The notes: a model not told the origin generated them from the letters alone. Positions 53,978 to 63,776 are shown, counted from the first letter of the stretch. The stretch is 64,000 nt of DNA from Bosea sp. PAMC 26642 (GCF_001562255.1 NZ_CP014301.1:1922001-1986000); one strand, 5' to 3'. Program-made: numbers and translations.

Positions 53978-54064
53978 GTCATGCTCGGGCTTGACCCGAG
54001 CATCTCATAGGAATGAGTCGTAGCTAGTCTTGGGACGGATGCTCGGGTCAAGCCCGAGCATGAC
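53978..54064. repeat. Perfect 26-bp inverted repeat, family D
   Basis: 53978-54003 and 54039-54064 are exact reverse complements (26 bp) around a 35-base loop. Each arm is itself nearly palindromic (CTCGGG-CTTGA-CCCGAG). It lies between coxM and coxD and would form a strong stem-loop in the operon transcript. Confidence 0.92.
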
Positions 54065-54081
54065 GTCGCAGATGATCGCGC

Positions 54082-54885
54082 CTACCGCCCCACCGCCTGC
54101 GCCACCGCCTGCTTCGCCATCACGCCGATCAGATGGGCGCGGTATTCTGCGTCGGCGTGCATGTCGGCATTGATGTTCTGGGCCGAGGCCTTGACGCCAT
54201 CGAGCGATTTCGGCGCGAAGCGGACCCTCAGCGCTGCTTCGCCTTCGGGCCAGCGGAACACGCCGCTCGCTCCGGCGCCGGTCACCGCGACCCGGATATC
54301 GGCGCCGCGCTTGGCGACGAAGACCCCGACCAGCGCATAGCGCGAGGCGGGATTCCGAAATTTCGCATAGCCGGCCCTGGAGGCGAGCGGGAACGCGATC
54401 CTGGTGATGATCTCGCCTTCGTCCAGCGCCGTCTCGTAGAGACCGGTGAAGAAGTCGTCGGCGAAGAGCTTGCGCCTGTTGGTGATGATCGTTGCGCCGA
54501 GCGCGAGGCAGGCGGCAGGGTAATCGGCCGCCGGATCGTTGTTGGCCACCGAGCCCCCGATGGTGCCGCGATGGCGCACATGCGGATCGCCGATATGCGA
54601 GGCGAGATAGGCCAGGCCCGGAATGGCCTCCTGCACGAGCGTCGATTCAGCGACCTCGGCATGGGTCGCCATCGCGCCGATGACGATGGTGCGGCCCTTG
54701 CGGGCGATGCCCTTGAGATCCGCGCAGGCGCCGAGATCGATCAGCGCGCTGGGCGCCGCGAGCCGCTGCTTCATCGTCGGCAAAAGCGTGTGCCCGCCGG
54801 CCAGCAGCTTGGCGTCCTCCTTCTTGGCAAGGAGACCTGCGGCCTGCCGGGCCGTGGCGGGGCGGTGAAAGGTGAAGGCGTACAT
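54082..54885 (-). CDS. coxM: Molybdenum hydroxylase FAD-binding subunit (CoxM)
   Basis: A 267-residue FAD subunit of the xanthine oxidase family. LLAGGHTLLPTMKQRLAAPS near residue 30 and RGTIGGSVANNDPAADYPA near residue 105 are the FAD-binding motifs. It passes electrons from the iron-sulfur subunit to quinone or another acceptor. Part of the coxS-coxL-coxM set on the minus strand. Confidence 0.95.
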   Translation of the reverse strand: MYAFTFHRPATARQAAGLLAKKEDAKLLAGGHTLLPTMKQRLAAPSALIDLGACADLKGIARKGRTIVIGAMATHAEVAESTLVQEAIPGLAYLASHIGDPHVRHRGTIGGSVANNDPAADYPAACLALGATIITNRRKLFADDFFTGLYETALDEGEIITRIAFPLASRAGYAKFRNPASRYALVGVFVAKRGADIRVAVTGAGASGVFRWPEGEAALRVRFAPKSLDGVKASAQNINADMHADAEYRAHLIGVMAKQAVAQAVGR

Positions 54886-54915
54886 GGGCTTGATCCCTTG
54901 CTGAAATACGCGGGA

Positions 54916-55016
54916 GTCATCCCGGCCGGAGCGAAGCGGAGAGCCGGGATCCATTCCGGAACGAGTCAGGAATGGATCCCAGATCGGCGCTGCTTCGCAG
55001 CTTGTCCGGGATGACG
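54916..55016. repeat. Intergenic palindrome, 'CGTCATTCCGG' family, copy 5
   Basis: GTCATCCCGG ... GAGCCGGGATCCATTCC faces GGAATGGATCCCAG ... CCGGGATGAC. It sits in the short space between coxL and coxM. Confidence 0.85.
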
Positions 55017-55023
55017 GAGGAAA

Positions 55024-57387
55024 CTACTCGGCAGCCATTCTCTTGATGCTCTTCTGCGCCGCGCGCCACACGGCCTGCGGCGTCGCCGGCATGGCGATAT
55101 CCTCATGGCCGAGCGCGTCGGTGATGGCGTTGATCACGGCCGGCGGCGACGCGATCGCGCCCGCCTCGCCGCAGCCCTTGATGCCGAGCGGGTTGGACGG
55201 ACATGGCGTCACCGTCATGCCCACCTGAAAGGACGGAAGATCGTCGGCGCGGGGCATGGCGTAATCCATGAAGCTCGCCGTCAGCAGCTGTCCTTCGGCG
55301 TCATAGCGTGCCCCTTCGAGCAGCGCCTGGCCGACGCCCTGGGCGATGCCGCCATGCACCTGCCCCTCGACGATCATCGGGTTGATGACGTTGCCGAAAT
55401 CATCGACCGCCGCCCAGCGCTCGATTGTCGTGATGCCGGTCTCGGGATCGATCTCGAGTTCGCAGATATGGACGCCGGCCGGGAAGGTGAAGTTGGTCGG
55501 GTCATAGAAGGCGCCCTCCTTCAGCCCCGGCTCCAGATCCTGCCCGTTGAACTTGTGGGCGACATAGGCCTGAAGCGCACACGACCCGAAATCGAGCGTC
55601 CTGTCGGTGCCCTTCACCCTGAAGTGACCCTCAGTGAAATCGATGTCGGCCTCGTCGGCCTCCAGCACATAGGCCGCGACCTTCTTGCCTTTGGCGATGA
55701 CCTTGTCGACAGCCTTGAAGATCGCCGACATACCGACGGCGCCCGAGCGCGAGCCGTATGTGCCCATGCCCATCTGCACCTTGTCGGTGTCGCCATGGAT
55801 GATCGAGACATTGTCGATCGGGATGCCGAGCCGGTCGGAGACGAGCTGGGCGAAGGTCGTCTCATGGCCCTGGCCGTGGCTGTGCGAGCCGGTCAGCACC
55901 TCGACCGTCCCGACAGGATTGACGCGCACCTCCGCCGATTCCCACAAGCCGACGCCGGCGCCGAGCGACCCGACCGCTGCCGAGGGCGCGATGCCGCAAG
56001 CCTCGATATAGGAGGAGAAGCCGATGCCGCGCAGCTTGCCGTTGCGGGCGGAGTCGCGCTTGCGCTTGCCGATGCCCTTGTAGTCGATGATCTCCAGCGC
56101 CTTCTTCAGCGCAGCGCCGTAATTGCCGGCGTCGTACATCATGATCACCGGCGTCTGGTGCGGGAATTTCCTGATGTAGTTCTGCATCCGGAACTTGGCT
56201 GGGTCTTTGCCGAGTTCACGCGCCGCGACCTCGACCAGCCGCTCGACCACGAAGGTCGCCTCCGGCCGTCCCGCGCCGCGATAGGCATCGACCGGCGCAG
56301 TGTTGGTGTAGACCGCGTCGACCTCGGCATAGATCGCCGGAATGTCGTAGGAGCCCGAGAGCAGCGGCGCGTAGAGATAGGTCGGCACCGACGAAGAGAA
56401 GGTCGACAGATAGGCGCCGAGATTGGCCGTGGTCTTGACGCGCAGCGCCGTGATCTTGCCGTCCGCATCGGTCGCGAGTTCGGCATGGGTGACGTGGTCC
56501 CGTCCATGCGCATCGGAGAGGAAGGCCTCGGTCCGGTCGGCATTCCACTTCACCGGCCGGCCGACTTTTTTGGCCGCCCAGACGCAGACCGTTTCCTCGG
56601 CATAGATGAAAATCTTCGAGCCGAAGCCACCGCCGACATCGGGCGCGATCACGCGCAGCTTGTTCTCCGGCGCGATCCCGATGAAGGCCGAGAGCACGAG
56701 GCGCGCGACATGCGGGTTCTGGCTTGTGGTGTAGAGCGTGAACTGCCCCTCGCCCTGGTCGTAGTCGCCGACGGCCGCGCGCGGCTCCATCGCATTCGGC
56801 ACCAGCCGGTTGTTGACGATGTCGAGCTTCGTGACGTGCTTTGCCACCGCGAAGGCCTTCTCGGTCTCGTCCTTGTTGCCGAGATGCCAGTTGAACACGG
56901 TGTTGTCGGGCGCCTCGGCATGGACGACCGTCTTGGCGCCCGCCGCACTGGCGGTGTCGACGACAGCAGGAAGCACGCCGTAATTGACGACGATCGCCTC
57001 CGAGGCGTCACGTGCCTGCGCCAGCGTCTCGGCCACGATCACGCAGACATGGTCGCCGACATAGCGCACCTTGCCTTGCGCCAGCGCCGGATGGGCGCCC
57101 GCCCGCATCGGCGAGCCATCCTTGTTGTGGATCATCCAGCCGCAGATCAGCCCGCCGACCTTGTCGGCCGTGAGATCGTCGCCGGTGAAGATGCCCAGCA
57201 CGCCGGGCATGGCTGCGGCAGCCGCCGTATCGATCGACTTGATGGTGGCGTGAGCATGAGGCGACCGCAGGAAATAGGCATAAGCCTGGCCGGGCCGGTT
57301 GATATCGTCGGTATAGCGGCCCTGCCCGGTGATGTAGCGATGATCTTCCTTGCGACGGACCGAGGCGCCGATTCCGGTTGCGGACAT
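55024..57387 (-). CDS. coxL: Molybdenum hydroxylase large subunit, form II CoxL type
   Basis: A 787-residue molybdopterin-binding subunit of the xanthine oxidase family. The active-site loop is AYRGAGR near residue 367, the form II signature; true CO dehydrogenase (form I) has AYRCSFR. The base Glu is in [15 protein letters not shown] near residue 740, and [14 protein letters not shown] motif [20 protein letters not shown] is present. So it is a Mo hydroxylase of unknown substrate rather than a proven CO dehydrogenase. Gene order S-L-M also fits form II. Confidence 0.95.
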   Translation of the reverse strand: MSATGIGASVRRKEDHRYITGQGRYTDDINRPGQAYAYFLRSPHAHATIKSIDTAAAAAMPGVLGIFTGDDLTADKVGGLICGWMIHNKDGSPMRAGAHPALAQGKVRYVGDHVCVIVAETLAQARDASEAIVVNYGVLPAVVDTASAAGAKTVVHAEAPDNTVFNWHLGNKDETEKAFAVAKHVTKLDIVNNRLVPNAMEPRAAVGDYDQGEGQFTLYTTSQNPHVARLVLSAFIGIAPENKLRVIAPDVGGGFGSKIFIYAEETVCVWAAKKVGRPVKWNADRTEAFLSDAHGRDHVTHAELATDADGKITALRVKTTANLGAYLSTFSSSVPTYLYAPLLSGSYDIPAIYAEVDAVYTNTAPVDAYRGAGRPEATFVVERLVEVAARELGKDPAKFRMQNYIRKFPHQTPVIMMYDAGNYGAALKKALEIIDYKGIGKRKRDSARNGKLRGIGFSSYIEACGIAPSAAVGSLGAGVGLWESAEVRVNPVGTVEVLTGSHSHGQGHETTFAQLVSDRLGIPIDNVSIIHGDTDKVQMGMGTYGSRSGAVGMSAIFKAVDKVIAKGKKVAAYVLEADEADIDFTEGHFRVKGTDRTLDFGSCALQAYVAHKFNGQDLEPGLKEGAFYDPTNFTFPAGVHICELEIDPETGITTIERWAAVDDFGNVINPMIVEGQVHGGIAQGVGQALLEGARYDAEGQLLTASFMDYAMPRADDLPSFQVGMTVTPCPSNPLGIKGCGEAGAIASPPAVINAITDALGHEDIAMPATPQAVWRAAQKSIKRMAAE

Positions 57388-57486
57388 GGTGGTTCCTCCT
57401 CAGCGCGCCTCTGACGGGCACGTCATGACCTCAAGACAAGGCCCGCACGGGATAGCGCGGGCCGCAGCGTCTCACTCGCAGGCCCT

Positions 57487-57999
57487 TCACTCAGCCGCCT
57501 GGCGAGGCGGTTCCTTCTTGTCCATCGCCTGCCCGCCCATCGCCTCGGCTCCGGCGGCGACGGCCTTGATGATGTTGTGGTAGCCCGTGCAGCGGCAGAT
57601 GTTGCCGTCGAGGTCCTCGCGGATCGTCTTTTCGTCCAGCACGCTGCCGCGCCGGTTCACGATATCGACGGAGGACATAATCATGCCGGGGGTGCAGAAG
57701 CCGCATTGCAGGCCGTGATGCTCGCGAAAGGCCTCCTGCATCGGGTGTAGCGTGCCGTTCACGGCCAGCCCCTCGATCGTCATCACCGAGGCACCCTCGA
57801 GCGAGACCGCCAGAATCGTGCAGGCCTTCACCGCCTTGCCGTCGACATGCACCACGCAGGCGCCGCACTGGCTGGTGTCGCAACCGACATGCGTTCCCGT
57901 CAGGCGAAGGTTCTCGCGCAGGAATTGAACCAGCAATGTCCGGGGGTCGATCGTGCCGGTGACGGCTTTGCCGTTCACCGTCATGGAAACTAGGGCCAT
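57487..57999 (-). CDS. coxS: Molybdenum hydroxylase iron-sulfur subunit (CoxS)
   Basis: A 170-residue subunit with two [2Fe-2S] clusters. Plant-type ferredoxin cysteines are 40, 45, 48 and 60 ([19 protein letters not shown]); the second set is Cys99, Cys102, Cys135 and Cys137 ([18 protein letters not shown]). The AGGAGG site lies seven bases before ATG 57999; another ATG at 58005 is too close to it. First gene of the coxSLM set. Confidence 0.95.
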   Translation of the reverse strand: MALVSMTVNGKAVTGTIDPRTLLVQFLRENLRLTGTHVGCDTSQCGACVVHVDGKAVKACTILAVSLEGASVMTIEGLAVNGTLHPMQEAFREHHGLQCGFCTPGMIMSSVDIVNRRGSVLDEKTIREDLDGNICRCTGYHNIIKAVAAGAEAMGGQAMDKKEPPRQAAE

Positions 58000-58075
58000 G
58001 GGCATTCCTCCTTTAACCCGGGTCTCGCGCCCGGCTTGAGACGTCGCGTCGGCCGTTGCGCTTGAAGCCTCTCGT

Positions 58076-58090
58076 CGAACCACCGGTTCG
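58076..58090 (+). promoter_or_regulatory. 15-bp dyad upstream of coxS
   Basis: CGAACC-ACC-GGTTCG, 77 bases ahead of the coxS start, is a possible operator. The 58000-58335 gap between the divergent coxS and chemoreceptor genes also holds a GCGCG-N5-GCGCG-type inverted repeat near 58199-58215; no gene is seen in it. Confidence 0.4.
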
Positions 58091-58335
58091 AAAAGAGTCA
58101 GCTTTTCCTTGGAACAGCTCGAAAGGGAATGTGGACCCGCGATTTTGTGCGGTCAAGCGGCGGTGGATTCCGACAACAGCGCGTTTGATTGCGTTTTCCG
58201 CGCGTTTTTGCGCGCTCGCATCGTTCAAGCCCATATGCCCATGCGCGCGCAGCGCAACCGCCCGTGATACCCTTTGGACATTCTTAACGCGGTCCAACCA
58301 AGCTGAGCCGGCGTCGCGGTCGATCCGTCGGCGCC

Positions 58336-59694
58336 ATGATGGGTTGGGCCGTGCTGTCGATCGATGACCAGATCCAACGCCGCTTGCGCACGATCGGCTA
58401 TGGCGATGCGCAGCGCGCAAGGCTGCAATATCATCTCGCGATCGTCGATCGGGTGATCGATCGGATCATTGCCGAGGATTTCGAGCGAGCCTTCACGATC
58501 CATCCGATATTGCGCGACAGCGTCGAGCCTGTGGCCGACACGCTCTATCCGCTCGAAGCCAGCCACTTCAGGCTGCTTTTCGAAGGCGCCTTCGACAGCC
58601 GCTACAGCGAGTCGATCGACCGCCTGTGCCGTTTGGAGCGCAGCGCCAAGGTCGGCCCGCGTCCGCGGGTTTCCATCGCCCTGACCCTGATCAAGGAAAT
58701 TCTGCTCGGGAGCCGCAAGGCCGCGATCCTGTCGCCGAAGCAGCTGAGACGCGACCTCTACATCATCGAACGTCTTCTCACCTACGACATCAACACGGCG
58801 ATCACCCTCGATCGGGACATCGCAGCGGAAGAGGCCGGGCGCCGCGAGACGGCGCTCGACGAGGCCGCGGTGAGCCTGCGGGCACGGATCGGCACGCTCG
58901 ACGCCACAATCAGCAGCGCAGTCGAACAGTTCGTCGCGACCTCGGCGGAAACCGCCGAGGCGACCGCCTTCATCAAGGAACAGGTCGGCGGAGTGGCGCG
59001 CGCTTCGGTGCTCGTCCGCGAAAAGGCGCTGCAGACAGCCGCCGCGACCGAGCAAATGTCGGCCAACATCGCCGAAATCGGCCAGCGGGCCCATCAGAGT
59101 CTGGCCATCGCGAACCGTGCAGTCGATGATGCGCAGGCGATGAACCTGGCTATCGCCCGGCTGCGCGACGTCACCGGGAGCATCGGCACGGTCGTCGGCC
59201 TGATCGCCGATATTGCCGCGCAGACCAATCTTCTGGCGCTGAACGCGACGATCGAGGCGGCCCGCGCCGGCGAGGCCGGTCGCGGGTTCGCGGTGGTGGC
59301 GGCCGAGGTCAAATCGCTGGCGACTCAGACGGCGAGCGCGACCCAGGACATCGCCAGCCAGATCGCCGAGCTCGCTGCCAGCGCTCAGGCCTGCAGCGCC
59401 CATGCGGCTTCGATCGGCGGGACGATCGGCGAGATCAGGCTGGATTCGCAGGCGATCTCGGACGCCGTCTTCCAGCAGGGTTCGGTCACGGCGACGATCG
59501 CCCGCGACGCGTCGGACGTGGCAGACAGCTCCGACGAGGCGATTTCGCGCGCCGACGCCGTCAATGGCAGCCTGGTCACGACGGCAAAGGCGTTGGAGCG
59601 CGCCAACCTTGCCGCCTCCGACATCGCGCTTCAGGTCGGAGCCGCGGAAGCCACCGTCGGCGAGGCGCTGGCGACGCTTCGCCGCGCATCCTGA
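58336..59694 (+). CDS. Globin-coupled-type methyl-accepting chemotaxis protein
   Basis: A 452-residue soluble receptor without membrane helices. Residues about 1-170 resemble a protoglobin sensor domain ([20 protein letters not shown] near 80-100). At the position expected for the haem-ligating proximal His there is Glu101 ([13 protein letters not shown]), so haem binding is doubtful. The signalling hairpin [20 protein letters not shown] near residue 295 is canonical. It probably reports to CheA. It lies between coxG and coxS on the opposite strand. Confidence 0.85.
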   Translation: MMGWAVLSIDDQIQRRLRTIGYGDAQRARLQYHLAIVDRVIDRIIAEDFERAFTIHPILRDSVEPVADTLYPLEASHFRLLFEGAFDSRYSESIDRLCRLERSAKVGPRPRVSIALTLIKEILLGSRKAAILSPKQLRRDLYIIERLLTYDINTAITLDRDIAAEEAGRRETALDEAAVSLRARIGTLDATISSAVEQFVATSAETAEATAFIKEQVGGVARASVLVREKALQTAAATEQMSANIAEIGQRAHQSLAIANRAVDDAQAMNLAIARLRDVTGSIGTVVGLIADIAAQTNLLALNATIEAARAGEAGRGFAVVAAEVKSLATQTASATQDIASQIAELAASAQACSAHAASIGGTIGEIRLDSQAISDAVFQQGSVTATIARDASDVADSSDEAISRADAVNGSLVTTAKALERANLAASDIALQVGAAEATVGEALATLRRAS

Positions 59695-59717
59695 GGCCCC
59701 GCTTCGTTCGCGGCGGC

Positions 59718-60170
59718 TCAGCCTTCGCTGACCGCCTTGGCGAAATTGGCGAAAAATTCGTCGGCCAGCTTCTTCGACACCGAATCGATCAGCCTTGCGC
59801 CGAGCTGCATCAGCTTGCCGCCGACCTGCGCCTCGACATCGTAGCGCAGCACGGTCTGTCCGCCGTCCACCTCGGTCAGCCCCACCTTCGCACCACCCTT
59901 GGCGAAACCGGCGATTCCGCCCTCGCCCTCGCCCTGGATCCGGTAGCCATTGGGCGGATCGAGATCGACGAGTTCGACCTTGCCCTTGAACGTCGCTTTC
60001 ACCGGCCCGAGCTTGATCTTCACCACGGCCGAGAAATGCGTGTCGTCGTCCTTGTTGAGCTGTTCGCAACCGGGAATGCAGGCCTTCAGCACCTCGGCAT
60101 CGTTTAGCTTGGCCCAGACCACCTCCTTGGAGGCCGGCAAGGTGACCTCGCCATTCATCGTCATCGCCAT
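59718..60170 (-). CDS. coxG: CoxG-type SRPBCC protein
   Basis: A 150-residue CoxG protein with the START/Bet v 1 fold. MNGEVTLPASKEVVWAKLND, LKACIPGCEQLNKDDDTHFS and GEGGIAGFAKGGAKVGLTEV are conserved. CoxG is proposed to recruit the CO-dehydrogenase-like enzyme to the membrane and to shuttle quinone. It is separated from coxS by the chemoreceptor gene. Confidence 0.93.
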   Translation of the reverse strand: MAMTMNGEVTLPASKEVVWAKLNDAEVLKACIPGCEQLNKDDDTHFSAVVKIKLGPVKATFKGKVELVDLDPPNGYRIQGEGEGGIAGFAKGGAKVGLTEVDGGQTVLRYDVEAQVGGKLMQLGARLIDSVSKKLADEFFANFAKAVSEG

Positions 60171-60385
60171 GGCGTCACTCCCTCGATCTCATCTGCAGCT
60201 CTCCGGCTCATGTTGCGGCCAGACCGGCCTCGGGTCTATCCAAGCATGAGCGGCCACTACCCATGATCGGAAAGCGGCGATGCGCACAAGGGATGATCGG
60301 TGACGATAGCCTGCAACCGCGCCCCGCGACGAGAGATGCGAGACTGGGAGGCGGCGCAAGCCCGGTATCGAGCGATTCTCGCCCC

Positions 60386-61642
60386 ATGACGCGGCTCACC
60401 CCCGAGGAGCAGGCTATCGCCGGTGGCGCCCGGGGCGCCGGCGCCGCCATGGCGATGCGCATCGTCGCGGACTCGGCGAGGCTGATGGGTGCGCCCCGGC
60501 TGATCCCGGTCGCCTCGGCCCATATCGACGGCGCACTCTACCACGGTGATTCCGGCACGCTTTTCGCCGAAAAACTGGTCGAGGGCGGCGCCAGGGTCGC
60601 GGTGCGCGCGACGCTGAACGTCGGCTCCCTTTCGCCCGCCGGCTGCGCCGCGATCCGGCTCCCCGCTCATGAGCGCGGGATGGCGCGGCGCATGATGACA
60701 GCCTATGAGGCGATGGGCTGCGAGCCGAGCTGGACCTGCGCGCCCTATCAGGCCGGTCACCGGCCGGACGCCGGGACCGACGTCGCCTGGGGCGAATCCA
60801 ACGCGGTCGTCTTCTGCAATTCGGTGCTCGGCGCCCGCACCAACCGCTATGGCGACTTTCTCGACATCGCCTGCGCCATCGCCGGCTGCGCTCCCGACTA
60901 CGGTCTGCACCGGCCGGAAAACCGGCTCGCCACTCTGGTGATCGACGTTGGCGGCCTGTCGCGCGCCCTGCGCGCCTCGGACGTGTTCTATCCCGTGCTC
61001 GGCACCTTTCTCGGCCGCACCGCGGGCAGCGCGGTCGCGGTGATCGACGGCCTGCAGGGCTGCACCACCGAGGACCGGCTGAAGGCGCTTGGTGCGGCGG
61101 CCGCCTCGGCTGGAGGCGTCGGCCTCTTCCACATTGCGGGCGTGACGCCGGAGGCGCCTGATCTCGCCACGGCGCTCGGACACCAACCCGCCCAGGAAAC
61201 CATCAGGCTGACGCCCGAGGCCGTGCACGCGACACTGGCGCGTCTCTCGACCGCGGGCGATACGCAACGCATCGACGCGGTCGCGATCGGATCGCCCCAT
61301 CTCTCGCTTGCCGAGATCGAGGAGGTCCGCGACAGGCTCGCCGGGCGCAGGCTCGCGGTGCCGCTCTACGCCAACACCGGCCGCCACGTCGTCGGGCCGC
61401 TCGCCGACGGCCGCCGCGCCGAGCTGGAAAGCGCCGGCGTCGTCTTCGTCGTCGACACCTGCGTCGTCGTCACCCCGATCCTGCCCGAAATCCAGGGCGC
61501 GGTGCTGATGACCAATTCCGGCAAGTTCGCGCATTACGCGCCCGGCAATACCGGCTACGCCGTGACCTATGGCTCGCTGGCCGAATGCGTCGAGAGCGCC
61601 GTCGCCGGGCGACTCGTCAGGGAGCCGCGCGCATGGAGCTGA
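60386..61642 (+). CDS. Aconitase X large (catalytic) subunit
   Basis: A 418-residue AcnX (DUF521, PF04412) protein. MTRLTPEEQAIAGGARGAGA, VASAHIDGALYHGDSGTLFA, ESNAVVFCNSVLGARTNRYG, APDYGLHRPENRLATLVIDV and MTNSGKFAHYAPGNTGYAVT are family features. Known AcnX enzymes dehydrate cis-3-hydroxy-L-proline (bacteria) or phosphomevalonate (archaea) with an iron-sulfur cluster. The swivel subunit is a separate gene that overlaps its end. ATG 60386 was chosen; the 215-base gap upstream shows nothing else. Confidence 0.92.
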   Translation: MTRLTPEEQAIAGGARGAGAAMAMRIVADSARLMGAPRLIPVASAHIDGALYHGDSGTLFAEKLVEGGARVAVRATLNVGSLSPAGCAAIRLPAHERGMARRMMTAYEAMGCEPSWTCAPYQAGHRPDAGTDVAWGESNAVVFCNSVLGARTNRYGDFLDIACAIAGCAPDYGLHRPENRLATLVIDVGGLSRALRASDVFYPVLGTFLGRTAGSAVAVIDGLQGCTTEDRLKALGAAAASAGGVGLFHIAGVTPEAPDLATALGHQPAQETIRLTPEAVHATLARLSTAGDTQRIDAVAIGSPHLSLAEIEEVRDRLAGRRLAVPLYANTGRHVVGPLADGRRAELESAGVVFVVDTCVVVTPILPEIQGAVLMTNSGKFAHYAPGNTGYAVTYGSLAECVESAVAGRLVREPRAWS

Positions 61643-62043
61643 CGGCCGACATCCTGATCCCCGGCGAGGCCGTCTCCGGGCCATGCCTGGCACTGACCGC
61701 CCCGATCAGCTTCTGGGGCGGCATCGACCCGCGCAGCGGCACGATCATCGATGCGCGCCATCCGCAACGCGGCGAATGCATCGCCGGTACCGTGCTGGCG
61801 CTGCCGGGCACCATTGGCTCCTCCTCGGCGTCCGCCGTGCTGCTCGAACTCGTCCATGCCGGCAAGGCCCCCGCCGCGATCCTGATGGACGCGCCCGACG
61901 CGATCCTGCTGCTGGGCCTCATCGTCGCCCGCGAGATGGGCTGGCCCGTGCCGCCGGCCATGCGAGTGTCGGCGTCCGAGCAAGGAAATCTCGCCGGACA
62001 CCGGCTTCTGCTGTCGAAGGCTGGCACGATCACGACCGTCTGA
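61633..62043 (+). CDS. Aconitase X swivel (small) subunit
   Basis: A 136-residue DUF126 (PF01989) swivelling domain. GEAVSGPCLALTAPISFWGG at residue 10 and LPGTIGSSSASAVLLELVHA near residue 60 are its signatures; the serines of GSSSAS bind substrate. It overlaps the large subunit by 10 bases, so the pair is co-translated as a two-subunit AcnX. Confidence 0.93.
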   Translation: MELTADILIPGEAVSGPCLALTAPISFWGGIDPRSGTIIDARHPQRGECIAGTVLALPGTIGSSSASAVLLELVHAGKAPAAILMDAPDAILLLGLIVAREMGWPVPPAMRVSASEQGNLAGHRLLLSKAGTITTV

Positions 62044-62093
62044 GCCGGAAGACGAATGCACTCGGGGGAGTCCGCAGCCCATGGCTACCCCCG

Positions 62094-62473
62094 TCAGGCA
62101 CTGTCCTTGGCGACCAGCACAACGTGGTCCAGGCCTTCGAAATGCCTGTCGCAGGTCAGCAGTCGCCACCCTGCTCCAACGCTGTCGCATAGATAATCGC
62201 GTCGGCCGTCGCCAGCTTGTGAAGCCGGCCCAGGTCGGCGGCGAGCAGGGCAATGCCCGTATCCAGCGGAACAACGCGGCAGGTCTGGGTATAGGCGATC
62301 AGGCGGTCGGCTGCGTCTTCCGAAATCTCGCGCGTCACCCATTTCGCCAACTCGAACTGCACAAGCGTCGGAACGATCGTCTCGTCGCGCGCCGGCCAGA
62401 ACGGCATGAGTTGCGCGCCCGTATGCGAGTCCATCAGCCACTCGATCCACGCCGACGTATCGACGACGCGCAT
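62094..62473 (-). pseudogene. vapC: VapC PIN-domain toxin, frameshifted
   Basis: The first part reads MRVVDTSAWIEWLMDSHTGA ... ATADAIIYATALEQGG and then stops early. The family continuation (RLLTCDRHFEGLDHVVLVAK) is found in another frame. One base is missing near 62161-62175 (the GGTGGCGAC region on the coding strand); restoring it would give 127 codons, the usual VapC length. The catalytic acids Asp5, the Glu of FELAKW and the Asp of TADAI lie in the first part. It is either a real loss-of-function or a sequencing error. The gene overlaps vapB (ATGA). Confidence 0.85.
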
Positions 62474-62685
62474 CAGACACGGTCTTTTCGGTCACGATAG
62501 CCGTTACCCCGCGCTCCACGGGCGACGCCGCGCAGATCGTCGAGCTCCGGCGCGGGGATCACGAGGACGCCGGTGCCCTTGGGAATGAACACGAATTCCT
62601 GTCCAGCCTGCCATGCCTGAGCGATCCTGACGGATTTGGGAACGCTGATCTGGAACTTCGACGAGAGCCTTGCCCGGGCGTTCAT
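62473..62685 (-). CDS. vapB: VapB-like AbrB-family antitoxin
   Basis: A 70-residue swapped-hairpin AbrB protein: ARLSSKFQISVPKSVRIAQ followed by AGQEFVFIPKGTGVLVIPA. It should bind the operon promoter and neutralise VapC. A GGAGGAAGCAGGG site sets the start. The gap upstream (62686-62799) shows nothing. Confidence 0.9.
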   Translation of the reverse strand: MNARARLSSKFQISVPKSVRIAQAWQAGQEFVFIPKGTGVLVIPAPELDDLRGVARGARGNGYRDRKDRV

Positions 62686-62799
62686 CCCTGCTTCCTCCGG
62701 ATCGATCGACGAACCGTAAGACGCTAGCATGTATCGCAGGATCGCACCACAAACGTCCCGGCACCGGCCAAGCAGATATATCGCTGCCAGCTCCCGCCC

Positions 62800-63504
62800 C
62801 TACTCCCGCGCGAGGGTCGCCAACAGGCCGCTCCTCAGATGCGCCATCAGCGCGTCGCTGGCTGCCATCGCGGCAGGGGGGTCGGCGGTCGCCAGCGCCT
62901 GGGCGAAGGCGACATGATGGGCAGCGGCCGGCATGAGATCGTCCTGCCGCTCGAAATGGTACCAGGCCCGCCGGATCAGCGCCTGCAACGGCTCGACCGC
63001 GCGCGTCGCATAGGGACTTCGGGCGGCAGCCGCGACGGCGGCGTCGAACGCCTTGTCGAGCCGCATATAGGCGTTCGCGTCGCCTGCTTCCGCCGCGAGC
63101 CGCATCTCGCGTGCCCCTTCGACGATCGCGATGCGCTCCCGCGGGCTGGCGCGTCTGGCCGCATCCGCCGCGATCAGCCGCTCGAGCACCTCGCGCGCAT
63201 CGAGCGCCGCCATGATATCGATCGCATTGATGTCGGCGACCACGACGCCCTTGCGAGGCAAGATCGCGACGAGACCGTGCTGGGCCAGCCGGATCAGCGC
63301 CTCGCGCACCGGCGTACGACCGACGCCGACGAGGTCGATCAGTTGCGCCTCCGTCAAAGCGGCGCCCGGCCTTAGCGACAGCGTCACGATCGCCTCTTCG
63401 AGGCGGCGATAGGCGATTTCGGACAGGCTTAGCCCAACATCGGACTGCAATGCTCCAGGCGCGTCATCGGCGGAGCGTGGGTTGGACAGGAACTGCAAGC
63501 TCAT
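62800..63504 (-). CDS. GntR-family regulator, FCD type
   Basis: A protein of about 234 residues. The winged helix-turn-helix is LSEIAYRRLEEAIVTLSLRP through VGRTPVREALIRLAQHGLVA (residues about 26-78); the C-terminal all-helical FCD domain has ALDAREVLERLIAADAARR and AFDAAVAAAARSPYATRAVE, with the metal-binding His pattern near AAAHHVAFAQAL. It diverges from the cupin gene across a space with a palindrome, suggesting it controls that gene. Confidence 0.92.
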   Translation of the reverse strand: MSLQFLSNPRSADDAPGALQSDVGLSLSEIAYRRLEEAIVTLSLRPGAALTEAQLIDLVGVGRTPVREALIRLAQHGLVAILPRKGVVVADINAIDIMAALDAREVLERLIAADAARRASPRERIAIVEGAREMRLAAEAGDANAYMRLDKAFDAAVAAAARSPYATRAVEPLQALIRRAWYHFERQDDLMPAAAHHVAFAQALATADPPAAMAASDALMAHLRSGLLATLARE

Positions 63505-63551
63505 CGAACAAGACACGCCCGCCGGGGCAGGATTGACGCGCAAAGGATCAT

Positions 63552-63561
63552 TGATATATCA
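63552..63561 (+). promoter_or_regulatory. Candidate GntR operator
   Basis: TGATATATCA is a perfect palindrome and sits within TTGATATATCACCTGATCAA, upstream of both the GntR gene (start 63504) and the cupin gene (63777). FCD-type GntR proteins often bind AT-centred palindromes of this kind. The rest of the 63505-63776 gap shows no gene. Confidence 0.5.
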
Positions 63562-63776
63562 CCTGATCAAATCGGTTTCCGGACATTGCCTTCATTTTGA
63601 AGATGAAACGGCCCGGCAAGCAAGGCGGATTTGTCGTGACGCGGCGGTATCCGGCCCGCATGCCAGGATGGGCTTGCCGCTGTTTGGCAGGTCCATGAGG
63701 ATCAGACTGGTCGCTCGCGATCGGTTTCAATGACGCGGTCGCGCCTCGCATGGCCTCGCTCAGGATCGGAGTTTCG

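Noticed and set aside
55024..57387. Calling the cluster a true CO dehydrogenase
   Set aside because: CoxL has AYRGAGR, not the AYRCSFR loop of form I enzymes that carries the Cu-binding Cys.
55105..57414. Plus-strand open frame of 769 codons
   Set aside because: It is antisense to coxL, whose motifs are certain; the composition is Arg/Asp/His-rich and shows no family.
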